In this document: positions 16,307 to 25,131 of the stretch, in pieces
Layout of the letters: each line of letters begins with the position of its first letter
How positions within the stretch are numbered: position 1 is the stretch's first letter
Source of the DNA: Elioraea thermophila (ex Habib et al. 2022)
Lineage (GTDB): Bacteria > Pseudomonadota > Alphaproteobacteria > Acetobacterales > Acetobacteraceae
Direction of reading: 5' to 3'
DNA: 64,000 bases
Assembly: GCF_003336755.1 (NCBI RefSeq)
Contig: NZ_QMDI01000002.1
Location: 1,116,001-1,180,000, forward strand
Position numbers and translations under genes: made by a program
Notes under the pieces: generated by a model
What the model saw: only the letters and a program-made list of their open reading frames with translations
The model's database searches: none
Told to the model about the DNA's origin: nothing

Positions 16307-16352
16307 CGGGCGCGGCTGCGCCGGCCTCCGCCCCCTGCTATAAGCCGCCGCG

Positions 16353-17240
16353 ATGAAGCGCGCCCAGTCCCTCGCCGTGGCTTCGCTCGCCGTCGCCGTC
16401 GTGGTGCTCGGCCTCAAGGCCGCGGCATGGTGGATCACGGGCTCGGTCGCGCTCTACGCGGATGCGCTGGAGAGCGTGGTCAACGTCGCCGCCTCGGCGG
16501 TGGCGCTCGCGGCCGTCCTCTACGCCTCGCGTCCGGCCGACCAGAACCATCCCTACGGACACGCCAAGGCCGAATACTTCTCGGCGGTGTTCACCGGCGT
16601 GCTGATCGTCATCGCCGCCGCCTCCATCCTGAAGGAAGCCTGGGAGGCCCTCACCGTCCCGCGCATGATCGAACAGGCCCCGCTCGGTCTTTCGGTCACG
16701 GCCGCCGCCACGGCGATCAACGGCACCTGGGCCTGGCATCTCATCCGGCGCGGCCGACGGCTCGGCTCTCCCGCCCTGGTCGCCGACGGCAAGCACCTGG
16801 TCGCCGACGTCGTCACCTCGCTCGGCGTGATCGTCGGCGTCGCGCTCGTCGCGCTCACCGGCATCCTCTGGCTCGACCCCGCGCTGGCCGCGGCGACGGC
16901 GGCGAACGTGCTGTGGTCGGGCTGGCGCCTCATGCGCGAAAGCGTGGGCGGGCTGATGGACGAGGCTCTCGCGCCCGACTCGCTCGATCGCATCAAGGCC
17001 TTGATCTCCACCAATGCCGACGGCGCGATCGAGGCGCATGATCTGCGGACGAGGCGCGCAGGGCGCTTCACCTTCATCGAATTCCACCTGGTGGTGCCGG
17101 AGACGATGGCCGTCGGCGAAGCGCACGAGATCTGCGACCGGATCGAGGATGCCCTGAAGGCGGAACTCGATCCGGCCGTCATCACCATCCATGTCGAGCC
17201 GCCGCACAAGGCGAAGCATCGCGGTGTGGTCGTCCTGTAG
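16353..17240 (+). CDS. Cation diffusion facilitator family efflux protein
   Basis: 295 residues with six membrane segments and a cytoplasmic C-terminal domain. CDF features are ALYADALESVVNVAAS in helix 2, HPYGHAKAEYFSA, and DGKHLVADVVTSLGVI in helix 5 with the HxxxD metal site. Helix 2 has D-x-x-E rather than the textbook D-x-x-x-D, a form common in alphaproteobacterial members. The metal is unknown. Its position between metH and a cobalamin transporter makes cobalt a tempting but unproven idea. A TATAAG hexamer at 16339-16344 lies only 8 bp before the start, so a leaderless transcript is possible. Confidence 0.88.
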   Translation: MKRAQSLAVASLAVAVVVLGLKAAAWWITGSVALYADALESVVNVAASAVALAAVLYASRPADQNHPYGHAKAEYFSAVFTGVLIVIAAASILKEAWEALTVPRMIEQAPLGLSVTAAATAINGTWAWHLIRRGRRLGSPALVADGKHLVADVVTSLGVIVGVALVALTGILWLDPALAAATAANVLWSGWRLMRESVGGLMDEALAPDSLDRIKALISTNADGAIEAHDLRTRRAGRFTFIEFHLVVPETMAVGEAHEICDRIEDALKAELDPAVITIHVEPPHKAKHRGVVVL

Positions 17241-18003
17241 GCTCCTGCTCGCCTTCCTGGTCGGCATGACGGGCGCGGAGGCGAAACCGTCGCGCGTGGT
17301 CTCGCTCAACCTCTGCGCCGATCAGTTCGTGCTCGCGCTGGCCGATCGCGCGCGCATCGCGGCCCTTTCGCCGCTCGCCGCCGATCCCTCGCTCTCGGCC
17401 GCCGCCGAGGCTGCGCGCGGGCTGCCGACGGCCCGGCCCGTGCTCGAGGAGATCCTGCCGCTTCGTCCCGATCTGGCCATTGCCGGCGCGTGGGGTGGCG
17501 CGCGGGTCGTCGCGGCGCTCGAAGCGCGCGGCGTGCGCGTCGTTCGTCTCGGCTTGGCGGGGGATTTCGACGACATCATCGCCCAGACCCGCGCTGTGGC
17601 CGAGGCGGTCGGGGAAGTCGCGCGCGGCGAGGCGCTGGTCGCGGCGATGGAGGCGCGGCTCGCGACGGTTCGCCGTGGGGAACGACATCGGCGCGTGTTG
17701 ATCTGGGAGGCGCGCGGCTTCACCGCCGGCGAAGCCACCCTCGCCGACTGGGTGCTGCGTGCGGCCGGTCTGCGCAACGCCGCCCCTTTCGCCGGTTACG
17801 GCACCGTGCCGCTGGAGCGATTACTTGCCGTCCCGCCCGACCTCCTGGTCACGCTGTCGGCCTCGGCCGCGCCCTCCCTGTCGGAGGCGCTGCTCGACCA
17901 CCCGGCCCTGGCGCGCATTCCCCGCCTCGCCCTTCCCGCCGCCTGGCTCGCCTGCGGCGGGCCCGAGACCCTGCGCGCGGTCGAGGTTTTGGCCGCGCAA
18001 TGA
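17224..18003 (+). CDS. btuF: BtuF-like periplasmic cobalamin-binding protein
   Basis: The solute-binding component of a class II ABC importer (Fe/B12 family). The GTG at 17224 gives about 259 residues beginning with a signal peptide (LLLAFLVGMTGAEA), then SRVVSLNLCADQFVLALAD, typical for BtuF-like proteins. The body has DLAIAGAWGG and the DLLVTLS segment. An ATG at 17191 would add 11 residues inside the preceding CDF gene. The CDF stop overlaps by 17 bp and btuC overlaps by ATGA, so the whole set reads as one operon. The cobalamin substrate is inferred from the riboswitch-controlled BtuB and TonB genes alongside; a siderophore is the alternative. Confidence 0.82.
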   Translation: MWSSCRLLLAFLVGMTGAEAKPSRVVSLNLCADQFVLALADRARIAALSPLAADPSLSAAAEAARGLPTARPVLEEILPLRPDLAIAGAWGGARVVAALEARGVRVVRLGLAGDFDDIIAQTRAVAEAVGEVARGEALVAAMEARLATVRRGERHRRVLIWEARGFTAGEATLADWVLRAAGLRNAAPFAGYGTVPLERLLAVPPDLLVTLSASAAPSLSEALLDHPALARIPRLALPAAWLACGGPETLRAVEVLAAQ

Positions 18004-18941
18004 TCCTTTCGCTCGCCGCGGGTACGCTCGCGCTCGCGCTCGCGCTCCTCTCGCTCGCCGTCGGCGCGGCGGGATTCGGCTTCGTCATCGATCCCCTCAT
18101 CCTGTGGCAGGTGCGCGCGCCGCGCACCGTGCTCGCCGCCCTGGTCGGCGCCGCGCTGGCGCTGTCGGGTGCGGTACTGCAGGGGTTGTTGCGCAACCGC
18201 CTCGCCGATCCGGGCCTCCTTGGTGTGACCGGCGGCGCCTCGCTCGGCGCCGTGCTCGCCTTCTACTGGGGGCTTGCGACCGCGTTCCCGCTCGCCCTGC
18301 CATTTGGCGGGCTTGTCGGCGCGCTCGTTGCCGCCGCCGCCGTGCTTGCCGTCGCGGCGCATGCCGGCACCGGGGCTGCGCTGATCCTCGCCGGCATCGG
18401 CGTGGCGGCGATCACCTCCGCCCTCGTCACCATGGCGCTCTCCTTCGCTCCCAACCCCTTTGCGCTCGCTGAGATCACCATCTGGCTGCTCGGTTCGCTC
18501 GCGGATCGTTCCTGGCACGAGGTGTGGCTCGCCTCGCCCGCCGTCGTCGCCGGGCTGTTGCTGCTGCTGTCGCTCGGCGAGAGGCTCGATGCGCTCGCGC
18601 TCGGCGAGGAGACCGCCGCCTCGCTCGGCGTCGCGATCGGCCCCACCATGGCGCGCGCCGCCCTCGGCTCGGCGCTCGCCGTCGGCGGGGCGGCGGCGGT
18701 CGCAGGTGGGGTGGGTTTCGTCGGTCTGATCGTGCCGAACCTCCTGCGCGGCAGGGTCGGCGAGAGGCCGAGCGCGCTTCTCCTCCCTTCCGCCCTCGCC
18801 GGGTCGTCCCTCGTGCTCGCGGCCGATCTCGCGGTTCGGCTCGTTCCGCTGCAGCAGGAGCTGCGCCTCGGCGTGCTGACGGCGCTGCTCGGCGCGCCTG
18901 TGCTGCTCGCGGTCGCCCTGCGCGAGGCGCGCGTCGGATGA
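18000..18941 (+). CDS. btuC: BtuC-like ABC permease (FecCD family)
   Basis: 313 residues, about ten membrane helices. FecCD signatures are RAPRTVLAALVGAALALSGAVLQGLLRNRLADPGLLGVTGGASLGAV, ITIWLLGSLAD, GEETAASLGV (coupling helix region) and GGVGFVGLIVPNLLR. Start ATG overlaps the btuF stop, and the stop overlaps the btuD ATG. It is the membrane channel of the uptake system. Confidence 0.92.
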   Translation: MILSLAAGTLALALALLSLAVGAAGFGFVIDPLILWQVRAPRTVLAALVGAALALSGAVLQGLLRNRLADPGLLGVTGGASLGAVLAFYWGLATAFPLALPFGGLVGALVAAAAVLAVAAHAGTGAALILAGIGVAAITSALVTMALSFAPNPFALAEITIWLLGSLADRSWHEVWLASPAVVAGLLLLLSLGERLDALALGEETAASLGVAIGPTMARAALGSALAVGGAAAVAGGVGFVGLIVPNLLRGRVGERPSALLLPSALAGSSLVLAADLAVRLVPLQQELRLGVLTALLGAPVLLAVALREARVG

Positions 18942-19663
18942 TCGCGGCGGAGCAACTCACGCTCGTCAGGTCGGGCCGGCCGGTCGTCGATCGCGTGTCC
19001 TTCCGGGCGCGGATCGGCGAGGTCGTGGCGCTGATCGGCCCGAACGGCGCCGGCAAGTCCACCCTGCTGCGCGGGCTCGCGGGCCTCGTTCGGCCCGATC
19101 GCGGGCGCGTGCTGCTGGACGGCGAACCGCTGGAGGGGTTGCCCCCTCAGGCGCGGGCGAAACGGATCGGCTGGCTCGCACAAGGCGCGCGTGCCGCCTG
19201 GGGCATGACGGTGCGCGAGGTCGTCTCCTTGGGCCGCCTCCCGCACGGCGATCGGGCTCAGGCTCCGATCGACCGGGCGCTCGCGCGTCTCGGGCTCGCC
19301 TCGCTGGCGGGGGCGCGCATTGATCGGATCTCCGGCGGCGAGGCGAAGAGGGTGATGATCGCGCGCGTGCTCGCCGGAGAACCGCGCGTGCTGCTGCTTG
19401 ACGAGCCCACCGCCGATCTCGACCCGGCAGCGGGCTTTGCGGTGATGCGCCTCTTCAGAACGGTGGCGGAAGAGGAAGCACGCGCGGTCGTCGTCGTGCT
19501 GCATGATCTGACGCTCGCCGCCCGCTTCGCCGACCGGTTCGTTCTTCTCACGCAAGGACGCCTCGTCGCCGAGGGCCCCGCCGCCGCCGTGCTGAACGAC
19601 GCGACCGCGGGTCGCGTGTTCGGCGTGCGCTTCGGGGCGGATCACGCGGTACTGCCGGCATGA
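18938..19663 (+). CDS. btuD: BtuD-like ABC ATPase
   Basis: A 241-residue ATPase with Walker A GPNGAGKST, signature ISGGEAKRVMIARVLAG, Walker B VLLLDEPTADLD and the switch His in VVVLHDLTLAARFAD. The signature motif reads SGGEAKR rather than the commoner SGGQ/E-RQR, as in other uptake ATPases of this family. It is translationally coupled to btuC upstream and to tonB downstream (ATGA). Confidence 0.93.
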   Translation: MIAAEQLTLVRSGRPVVDRVSFRARIGEVVALIGPNGAGKSTLLRGLAGLVRPDRGRVLLDGEPLEGLPPQARAKRIGWLAQGARAAWGMTVREVVSLGRLPHGDRAQAPIDRALARLGLASLAGARIDRISGGEAKRVMIARVLAGEPRVLLLDEPTADLDPAAGFAVMRLFRTVAEEEARAVVVVLHDLTLAARFADRFVLLTQGRLVAEGPAAAVLNDATAGRVFGVRFGADHAVLPA

Positions 19664-20373
19664 GCCGAGCCTTCGCCGCTGGCTTCGCCGCCTCCGCCGC
19701 CATCCATGCCGCGGTTCTGGCGGCGTTGTGGCAGGGGCCGTCCGGCGGACGACCGATGGATCACGACGCGGCGCCTGGTTTCGCCCTCGTCTGGACCGAC
19801 GCCGCCGGCGTGGTCGGAGGACCATCGTCGCCGAACGGAGCGAATGACGACGCGCCCCCACTTGCGACCGAAGCGGATGCCCCGGCGGTGACGGAGGACA
19901 CGCCGCCGGTGGACGCCGACACCGAACCGGCACCACCTTCGCCCGCCGCGCTGCCGCTGCCGCCACCGCTGCCGTCGGCGCCGCGCGCCCTGGCGCGACC
20001 TGGGGCGAGCCCGACACCGCTGCCCGCCCCTGCCGCCGGTCCGGCCGGCACCGGCGACGCCGTGGAGCGAAGCATGCCGGCGCTTGGCGATGGCGGCACG
20101 CTGCTGCCCGCGAGCATCGGCACGAGGCAAGATCCGACCTATCCCTGGGAAGCCCGGCGCAACCGCTGGCAGGGCACGGTGCTGCTCGCCGTCACCGTCT
20201 CGCCAGATGGCCGCCCGATCGCGATCGACATCGCACGCTCCTCCGGCTACGGCGTGCTCGACGAGGCGGCGATGGAAGCCGTGCGGCAGTGGCGCTTCGT
20301 TCCCGCCCGCCGGAACGGCGTGGCGGTGGAGGATCGGGTCGCCGTGCCGATCACGTTCCGGCTGCGCGACTGA
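19660..20373 (+). CDS. tonB: TonB energy-transducing protein
   Basis: 237 residues: one N-terminal membrane anchor (FAASAAIHAAVLAALW), a long Pro/Ala-rich periplasmic spacer (about 45-135) and a TonB C-terminal domain with YPWEARRNRWQGTVLLAVTVSPDG and AMEAVRQWRFVPA. It couples the proton-motive force to outer-membrane receptors. Being coupled to btuFCD and facing btuB, it is probably the dedicated partner of that receptor. No exbB/exbD are in the window. Confidence 0.92.
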   Translation: MSRAFAAGFAASAAIHAAVLAALWQGPSGGRPMDHDAAPGFALVWTDAAGVVGGPSSPNGANDDAPPLATEADAPAVTEDTPPVDADTEPAPPSPAALPLPPPLPSAPRALARPGASPTPLPAPAAGPAGTGDAVERSMPALGDGGTLLPASIGTRQDPTYPWEARRNRWQGTVLLAVTVSPDGRPIAIDIARSSGYGVLDEAAMEAVRQWRFVPARRNGVAVEDRVAVPITFRLRD

Positions 20374-20403
20374 TCGGAGAGGGAGACGAGGGAGAGCGCG
20401 ACC

Positions 20404-21189
20404 ATGGCGGACCGGATGCGCATCGCGAGCTGGAATCTCAACGGCGTGCGGGCGCGTGCTGCGCACCTCCTGGACCTGTTGCGGGATGCGAACGCACCCG
20501 ACGTCCTCCTCCTGCAGGAGCTCAAGGCGACCGAAGACGCGTTTCCGGCCCTGGAGGTGCGTGAAGCGGGCTACCACGCGCTCATCGTCGGGCAGAAGGG
20601 GTTCAACGGCGTGGCGATCCTCTCGCGCGAGAAGGCGGTGGAGCGGGCGCGCATCCTGCCGGGCGACGGGACGGACGACCAGGCGCGCTACCTCGAAGCC
20701 GAGATCGACGACCTCATCGTCGTCTCGCTCTACGCGCCGAACGGCAACCCGGTGGGCACCGACAAGTTCGCCTACAAGCTCGCTTGGATGCGCCGCTTCG
20801 CCGCCCATGCCGAAGCGCTGTTCGACACCGAGCGCCCGATCGTGCTGGGCGGCGACTGGAACGTCTGCCCGACCGCGCGCGACGTGGCGGATGCAGAAGC
20901 GATGGCGGGCGATGCGCTCTGTCAGCCGGAGAGCCGCGCCGCCTGGCACGCCGTGCTGTGGCAGGGCTGGACGGACGCCTTCCGCGCCCTGCACGCCGAG
21001 GAGCCGGGCTACACCTACTGGGACTACCAGGGTGGCGCGTGGGCGCAGGACCGCGGCTTGCGCATCGACCACCTGCTTCTTTCGCCACGGGCGGCGGAGA
21101 GGCTGGTCGCTTCGGGGGTGGATCGTTCCTTGCGCGGCAAGGACAGCCCCTCCGACCACACCCCCGTCTGGTGCGAGCTCGCGGCGTGA
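20404..21189 (+). CDS. xth: Exodeoxyribonuclease III
   Basis: A 261-residue AP endonuclease/3' exonuclease for base-excision repair. Endonuclease-exonuclease-phosphatase fold motifs: ASWNLNGVRAR, LLQELKATEDAFP (metal Glu), SLYAPNGNPVG, GGDWNVCPTARDV, YTYWDYQ, LRIDHLLLS and the catalytic SDHTPVW. It is only loosely tied to the transporter genes before it (30-bp gap) and converges with btuB, the stops being 4 bp apart. Confidence 0.95.
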   Translation: MADRMRIASWNLNGVRARAAHLLDLLRDANAPDVLLLQELKATEDAFPALEVREAGYHALIVGQKGFNGVAILSREKAVERARILPGDGTDDQARYLEAEIDDLIVVSLYAPNGNPVGTDKFAYKLAWMRRFAAHAEALFDTERPIVLGGDWNVCPTARDVADAEAMAGDALCQPESRAAWHAVLWQGWTDAFRALHAEEPGYTYWDYQGGAWAQDRGLRIDHLLLSPRAAERLVASGVDRSLRGKDSPSDHTPVWCELAA

Positions 21190-21193
21190 CGCC

Positions 21194-23158
21194 TCACCAG
21201 CGGGCGCGCAGGCCCGTCAGCGCCCAGGCTCCCGGAACGACGTAGGCGTTCGCCGGTTCGTAGCGGCTGCCGGTGATGTTGCGCCCGACCGCGAACCATT
21301 CGAGCACCTCCGTCACCTGCCAGCGCGCGGAGACGTTCACCAGAGTGCCGCCCTGGTTGAAGCCCCGTCCGGCGAAGGCGCCGCTGTCGCGGTAGAGGAT
21401 GTCGGCCGCCGGGCCGAACAGGAGCACGTCGGTCGAGAGACTGAACCGCGGATTGGCGCGCAGGGTCGCGCCCACGCTGCCCTGATGGCGGGGGCGCCTT
21501 TGCAGCTGCAGCCCGGTGTTCCCGTCCTGCGCCACCGTCCACGTGTAGGTGGCGCGCAGGTCGAGCCAGTCGGCCGGAGAGAGGTCGAAGGCCGTCTCGA
21601 CGCCGTCGATCTCGGCCCGACCGACATTGATGCGGGTGGTGAAGAACGCATCATCCGCGATCAGGTCGCGGATGTTCTGCCGGAAATAGGTGACGGAGAA
21701 GCGGCCCGGATGCGGCATGACGGCGGCGAGATCGACCGCCGCGCCCACCTCGCCGCCGCGTCCCTTCTCCGGCCTCAGGTTCGGGTTGCCGCGGAAGCCG
21801 AAGCTGCCCACGCCGAACAGGTCGAACAGCGTGGGAGCACGGAACGACGTCCCGTAGGCGGCGTGCAGCGACAGGGCTGCCTCGGGAACGGCGAGGACGC
21901 CGCCCACACGCCAAGTCGTGGTGTCGGCGAAGTCACGCGGCATCTCGTGACGGATGTTGCCGGTGAGGTCGAGGCGTCGGAACAGGCGGAACTGCGCGCC
22001 GAGATAGGCCGCATGGTTGCGCGTGCCGCGATCGACGTCCCGCGCGAAGGGGCCGAAGGGACCGTCGAAGCGCACCTTCACGTCGGTTCGGTCCTCGATC
22101 CGCTGCAGGCCGAAGGTGATCGCCGCATCGTCCACCGCGCCACCGTTCGGCAGACGCAACGTATTGTCCCATTGCCAGACGGTGCGGGTGCCGAGGTAGC
22201 GCGAGTCGTCGCTGCCGGAGAAGGGGAAGAGGTCGGGACGGTCACGAAACTGACGGTTGTCGCGCGACTGGCCGACGGCGAGGGCGGTGTCGAGCCAGCC
22301 GGGGATCACCGTGCCGGCGATGCCCGCCCGCCACATGCCGCTGCGGTTGCGCACCGTGTAGTTCGGGTCGTCCTGACCCGCCTGGTCGAGATCGGCCTTG
22401 CTCTCGCGCAGCCGGCCGAAGGCGAAGAGGCGGAAACGCTCGCCGAGCGCGGCGCCGAGATTGGCCGTGAGCGTGCCGATGCGCGCCCCGTCGCGCTCGC
22501 CGATGTTGGTGGCGAGGCGCGGGGGCTGGATGTTGAAGCCCTGGGTGGTGAGGCCGCTCGCGACGATTGCGTAGTCGAGCCCGCGCCACTCCCCGGCGAG
22601 GACGCCCGATGCGGCCGCGGTCGATTGCGTGCCGCCGGCGATCTCGCCGAGCGCGCTCACGGCGCGACCCGCCCCACGGCCGGAGCGGGTGATCACGTTC
22701 ACCACGCCGCCGATCGCGCCCGAGCCGTAGAGGCCGGACATCGGTCCGCGCACCACCTCGATGCGCTCGACATCGTCGAGCAGATCGTTGCCGAAGTCAA
22801 ACAAGCCCCCCGGGGCGGAGGGATCGTTGATCGGCATGCCGTCGCGCAGCACGAGGACGTGGCTGGAGTTCGTGCCCCGCATGAAAACGCTCGTCTGCTG
22901 GCCGATCGGGCCCAGCTGCACCGGGCGAAGCCCGGGCACGGCCGAAAGCGCATCGACGAGACTGCGATAGCCGCGCTCCTCGATCGCCTGCCGCGTGATC
23001 ACCGTGACACCGGCGGGCAGGCGCTCGATCGGCGTCGGCACCCTGGTCGCCGTCACCACCGTCTCGGGCAGGAGCCTGAGGCCGGGGGCTTCCGTCTGGG
23101 CAAGCGCGGGGAAGGCGATCGCGGCGGCGGCCGCGGCGGCAAGCAAGCGTGTGCGCAC
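21194..23158 (-). CDS. btuB: BtuB-like TonB-dependent outer-membrane cobalamin receptor
   Basis: A 654-residue gated beta-barrel. The GTG at 23158 has a good ribosome site (GAAGGAGAG) and opens a signal peptide (LLAAAAAAAIAFPALAQ). The TonB box ETVVTATR follows, then the plug domain (YRSLVDALSAVPGLRPV, SSHVLVLRDGMPINDP, IEVVRGPMSGLYGSGAIGGVVNVIT) and a barrel ending in ...ALTGLRARW with the terminal aromatic residue. A cobalamin riboswitch precedes it, which makes B12 compounds the likely ligand. A start at 23209 would read back into the leader and is rejected. Confidence 0.92.
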   Translation of the reverse strand: MRTRLLAAAAAAAIAFPALAQTEAPGLRLLPETVVTATRVPTPIERLPAGVTVITRQAIEERGYRSLVDALSAVPGLRPVQLGPIGQQTSVFMRGTNSSHVLVLRDGMPINDPSAPGGLFDFGNDLLDDVERIEVVRGPMSGLYGSGAIGGVVNVITRSGRGAGRAVSALGEIAGGTQSTAAASGVLAGEWRGLDYAIVASGLTTQGFNIQPPRLATNIGERDGARIGTLTANLGAALGERFRLFAFGRLRESKADLDQAGQDDPNYTVRNRSGMWRAGIAGTVIPGWLDTALAVGQSRDNRQFRDRPDLFPFSGSDDSRYLGTRTVWQWDNTLRLPNGGAVDDAAITFGLQRIEDRTDVKVRFDGPFGPFARDVDRGTRNHAAYLGAQFRLFRRLDLTGNIRHEMPRDFADTTTWRVGGVLAVPEAALSLHAAYGTSFRAPTLFDLFGVGSFGFRGNPNLRPEKGRGGEVGAAVDLAAVMPHPGRFSVTYFRQNIRDLIADDAFFTTRINVGRAEIDGVETAFDLSPADWLDLRATYTWTVAQDGNTGLQLQRRPRHQGSVGATLRANPRFSLSTDVLLFGPAADILYRDSGAFAGRGFNQGGTLVNVSARWQVTEVLEWFAVGRNITGSRYEPANAYVVPGAWALTGLRARW

Positions 23159-23166
23159 GGTCTCTC

Positions 23167-23205
23167 CTTCGGTCTCGATCGACGGCCGAAGCCGCCAGAC
23201 CGAAG
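23167..23205 (-). promoter_or_regulatory. Hairpin masking the btuB ribosome-binding site
   Basis: Perfect 8-bp arms CTTCGGTC (23205-23198 on the minus strand) and GACCGAAG (23174-23167). The second arm overlaps the start of the ribosome site GAAGGAGAG. It is the likely output switch of the cobalamin riboswitch, acting on translation. The loop contains a smaller GGCGGCTTCGGCCG stem. Confidence 0.5.
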
Positions 23206-23330
23206 GCACGGCGCACGCAGATCACGCTTCACGCTCGCCCCCTCCGCGAACGGCCACGACCAACACGCCGCGTGCGGAGGGCTTATGCCCGACCGTCGCT
23301 CCGGTTCACCCCGCCCGGCAGCGAAGCGGC

Positions 23331-23548
23331 CGGTGCCGGCCGGTCTCCCGGCTCGCGGAGCGCGGAGGGCGAACCCTCCGCCGCCGCGCCCCGCCTTCCC
23401 GGGCATCCCGCCCAGTGGCATTCCGGCGCGCGGCCTCTCCGCCTACGGTTGCGGGGGCAGCCGCGGCTTCGGCGCGCCCCGGCCCGTCACCCCGGCCGCG
23501 CGCACCCCACCGCGTTCCCGTTTCAGCCCTTGCGGGCCACCGGCACCG
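23331..23548 (-). promoter_or_regulatory. Cobalamin riboswitch upstream of btuB
   Basis: Read on the minus strand, the leader has the conserved elements in order: closing arm CGGTGCC, then AAACGGGAACGCGGTG, CCCCGCAACCGT, the B12 box GGAATGCCACTGGG, then GAGCCGGGAGACCGGCC and the closing arm GGCACCG. Order and spacing match the class I cobalamin aptamer. Ligand binding is expected to lower btuB expression. The remaining leader (23159-23330) holds two hairpins and no T-run, so control of translation is more likely than termination. Confidence 0.9.
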
Positions 23549-23601
23549 GAATGACCGTAAATCGTCCCTGACGGATTCGGAAGAGGGCGGTCTCGCCGGC
23601 C

Positions 23602-24372
23602 TTACAGGACGAAGCCGATCGCCTGCACCACCATCCAGAACAAGCCGCCGATGATCGCGAAGGTCAGGGCCGAGGCGAGCAGACCGACCAGGGCACCGAC
23701 GACGATGGCTCGGCTGTCCTCCTCCAGAAGCCCCATCGCCATGATGGCCACGGCCAGGCTCGGCGGGCCGTTGGTGAAGGGCAGCGGCACGATCACGAGG
23801 CAGGCGAGGAACACGCCATAGGCACCGACGATGCGATCGGCCTTCCATCCCGTCAGCACCGAGGGGCGAGGGCGAATGTAGCGTTCGATGCGCCGGATCC
23901 AGGGCGAGGACTTCTCGACGATCATCGCGAGATCCTCCCGCCGCATCGAGCGGTCGGTGAGGAACCGCGGCAGTTTCGGCTCAGGAAGGCCGAGGGCGAG
24001 TTGCAGGCAGACGATGGCGAGCGGGATGCCGAAGATCGGCGACCAGCCGGGAATGTAGATCGGCAACAGGTTCGGCAGGGCGAACAGGATCATCAGGATG
24101 CCGTAGCCGCGCGCGCCGAAGGCGTGGATCATCTCGCCCAGGGTGATGCGCGGCTTCGGCCAGGCGGCGGCCAGTTCCGTCATCAGCACCGAGACGGGGA
24201 CATGGCGCCCATTGCCGCCGACGGGTGGTTTGCCGGGGGGATGGGGCGAGAGCGAGCCGAGGACGCTCGCCCGCGATTCCGCAACCGGGAGCGGTTTCGG
24301 CTCGGACAACTCCACGATCGTCTGCCCCCCTTCGCGACGCACGATGCCCGGCCCGAACAGACCGAACCACAC
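23602..24372 (-). CDS. ExoD-family membrane protein
   Basis: Membrane protein of the exopolysaccharide-synthesis ExoD family (about 200 residues). The recognisable domain runs from ITLGEMIHAFGARGYGILMILFALPNLLPIYIPGWSPIFGIPLAIVC-like sequence through WIRRIERYIRPRP to the C-terminal helices (LVIVPLPFTNGPPSLAVAIMAMGLLEEDSRAIVVG), with about five membrane segments. The start is uncertain: GTG 24372 gives 256 residues, while an ATG at 24486 would overlap the divergent DUF1194 gene. ExoD affects exopolysaccharide in rhizobia by an unknown mechanism; no polysaccharide genes are adjacent. Confidence 0.8.
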   Translation of the reverse strand: MWFGLFGPGIVRREGGQTIVELSEPKPLPVAESRASVLGSLSPHPPGKPPVGGNGRHVPVSVLMTELAAAWPKPRITLGEMIHAFGARGYGILMILFALPNLLPIYIPGWSPIFGIPLAIVCLQLALGLPEPKLPRFLTDRSMRREDLAMIVEKSSPWIRRIERYIRPRPSVLTGWKADRIVGAYGVFLACLVIVPLPFTNGPPSLAVAIMAMGLLEEDSRAIVVGALVGLLASALTFAIIGGLFWMVVQAIGFVL

Positions 24373-24468
24373 CCTGCCGATACGACGCTCCCGCCTCTCA
24401 CCATAGCCTGATGCGCGCGTCGGGGGAATGAAATCCCCTTCAGGCCCGCCATCACCTAGCCTTGCCGC

Positions 24469-25113
24469 ATGCCAACGTCCGTTCATGCCGCTGGCACGCC
24501 GGTCGATCTCGCGCTCGTGCTGGCCGTCGACGTCTCGGCCTCCGTCGATTTCGGCGAATTCGGGCTGATGATGGGGGGCTACGCGGCGGCGTTCCGCGAC
24601 CAGGCGCTGGCGCAGCGTCTCGCCTCGGGCGCGGCGGGGGCGACGGCGGTGGCCATGCTGTTCTGGTCGGGGCCGGGGGTGCGCGAGATCGCCGTGCCGT
24701 GGCGGCGGGTCGCTTCGGTCGCCGACGCTGCCGCCTTCGCGGAGGCGATCGACGCCACCCCGCGCATGATCCCCGCCGGTGCCACTGCCCTCGGCGAGGG
24801 GCTTGCGGCCTCGCTTGCCCTGCTCGAACGCTGCCCCTGGCCCGCGGCGCGGCGCGTGGTCGATGTCTCGGGCGATGGCCGCGCCAACGCCGGCCTGCCG
24901 CTGGCCACGGCGCGGGCGGCGGCAGAACTCGCGTGGGTGACGGTGAACGGGCTCGCGGTGGTGAACGAGGAGCCCGACCTCGCGGACTACTACCGCGAGG
25001 CGCTGATCGTCGGGCCCGGCGCCTTCGTCCTTCGCGCCGAGGATTACGCCGCCTTCGCCGAGGCGATCCTCGCCAAGCTGTGGCGCGAGGTCGGCGGCGC
25101 CGCCGTCGCGTGA
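24469..25113 (+). CDS. DUF1194 protein, von Willebrand factor A-like
   Basis: 214 residues built around a vWA-type fold with an N-terminal DxSxS metal-site motif (LVLAVDVSASVDFGEF), ATALGEGLAASLALLE and RRVVDVSGDGRANAG, as in the DUF1194 family. There is no membrane anchor, and I see only a poor signal sequence (MPTSVHAAGTP), which may be the tail of one. Function unknown; possibly metal-dependent protein binding. It converges on hemC, with a strong terminator between. Confidence 0.8.
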   Translation: MPTSVHAAGTPVDLALVLAVDVSASVDFGEFGLMMGGYAAAFRDQALAQRLASGAAGATAVAMLFWSGPGVREIAVPWRRVASVADAAAFAEAIDATPRMIPAGATALGEGLAASLALLERCPWPAARRVVDVSGDGRANAGLPLATARAAAELAWVTVNGLAVVNEEPDLADYYREALIVGPGAFVLRAEDYAAFAEAILAKLWREVGGAAVA

Positions 25114-25131
25114 AGCGGGATGGGGGCGGGC

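Noticed and set aside
23240-23281. Hairpin in the btuB leader as a transcription terminator
   Set aside because: Strong 8-bp arms but no T-run on the minus strand, so it is kept only as part of a possible translational switch.
20084-23554. 1156-codon plus-strand frame across tonB, xth and btuB
   Set aside because: It runs through three well-identified genes and the riboswitch in other frames, and its composition is that of a GC shadow.
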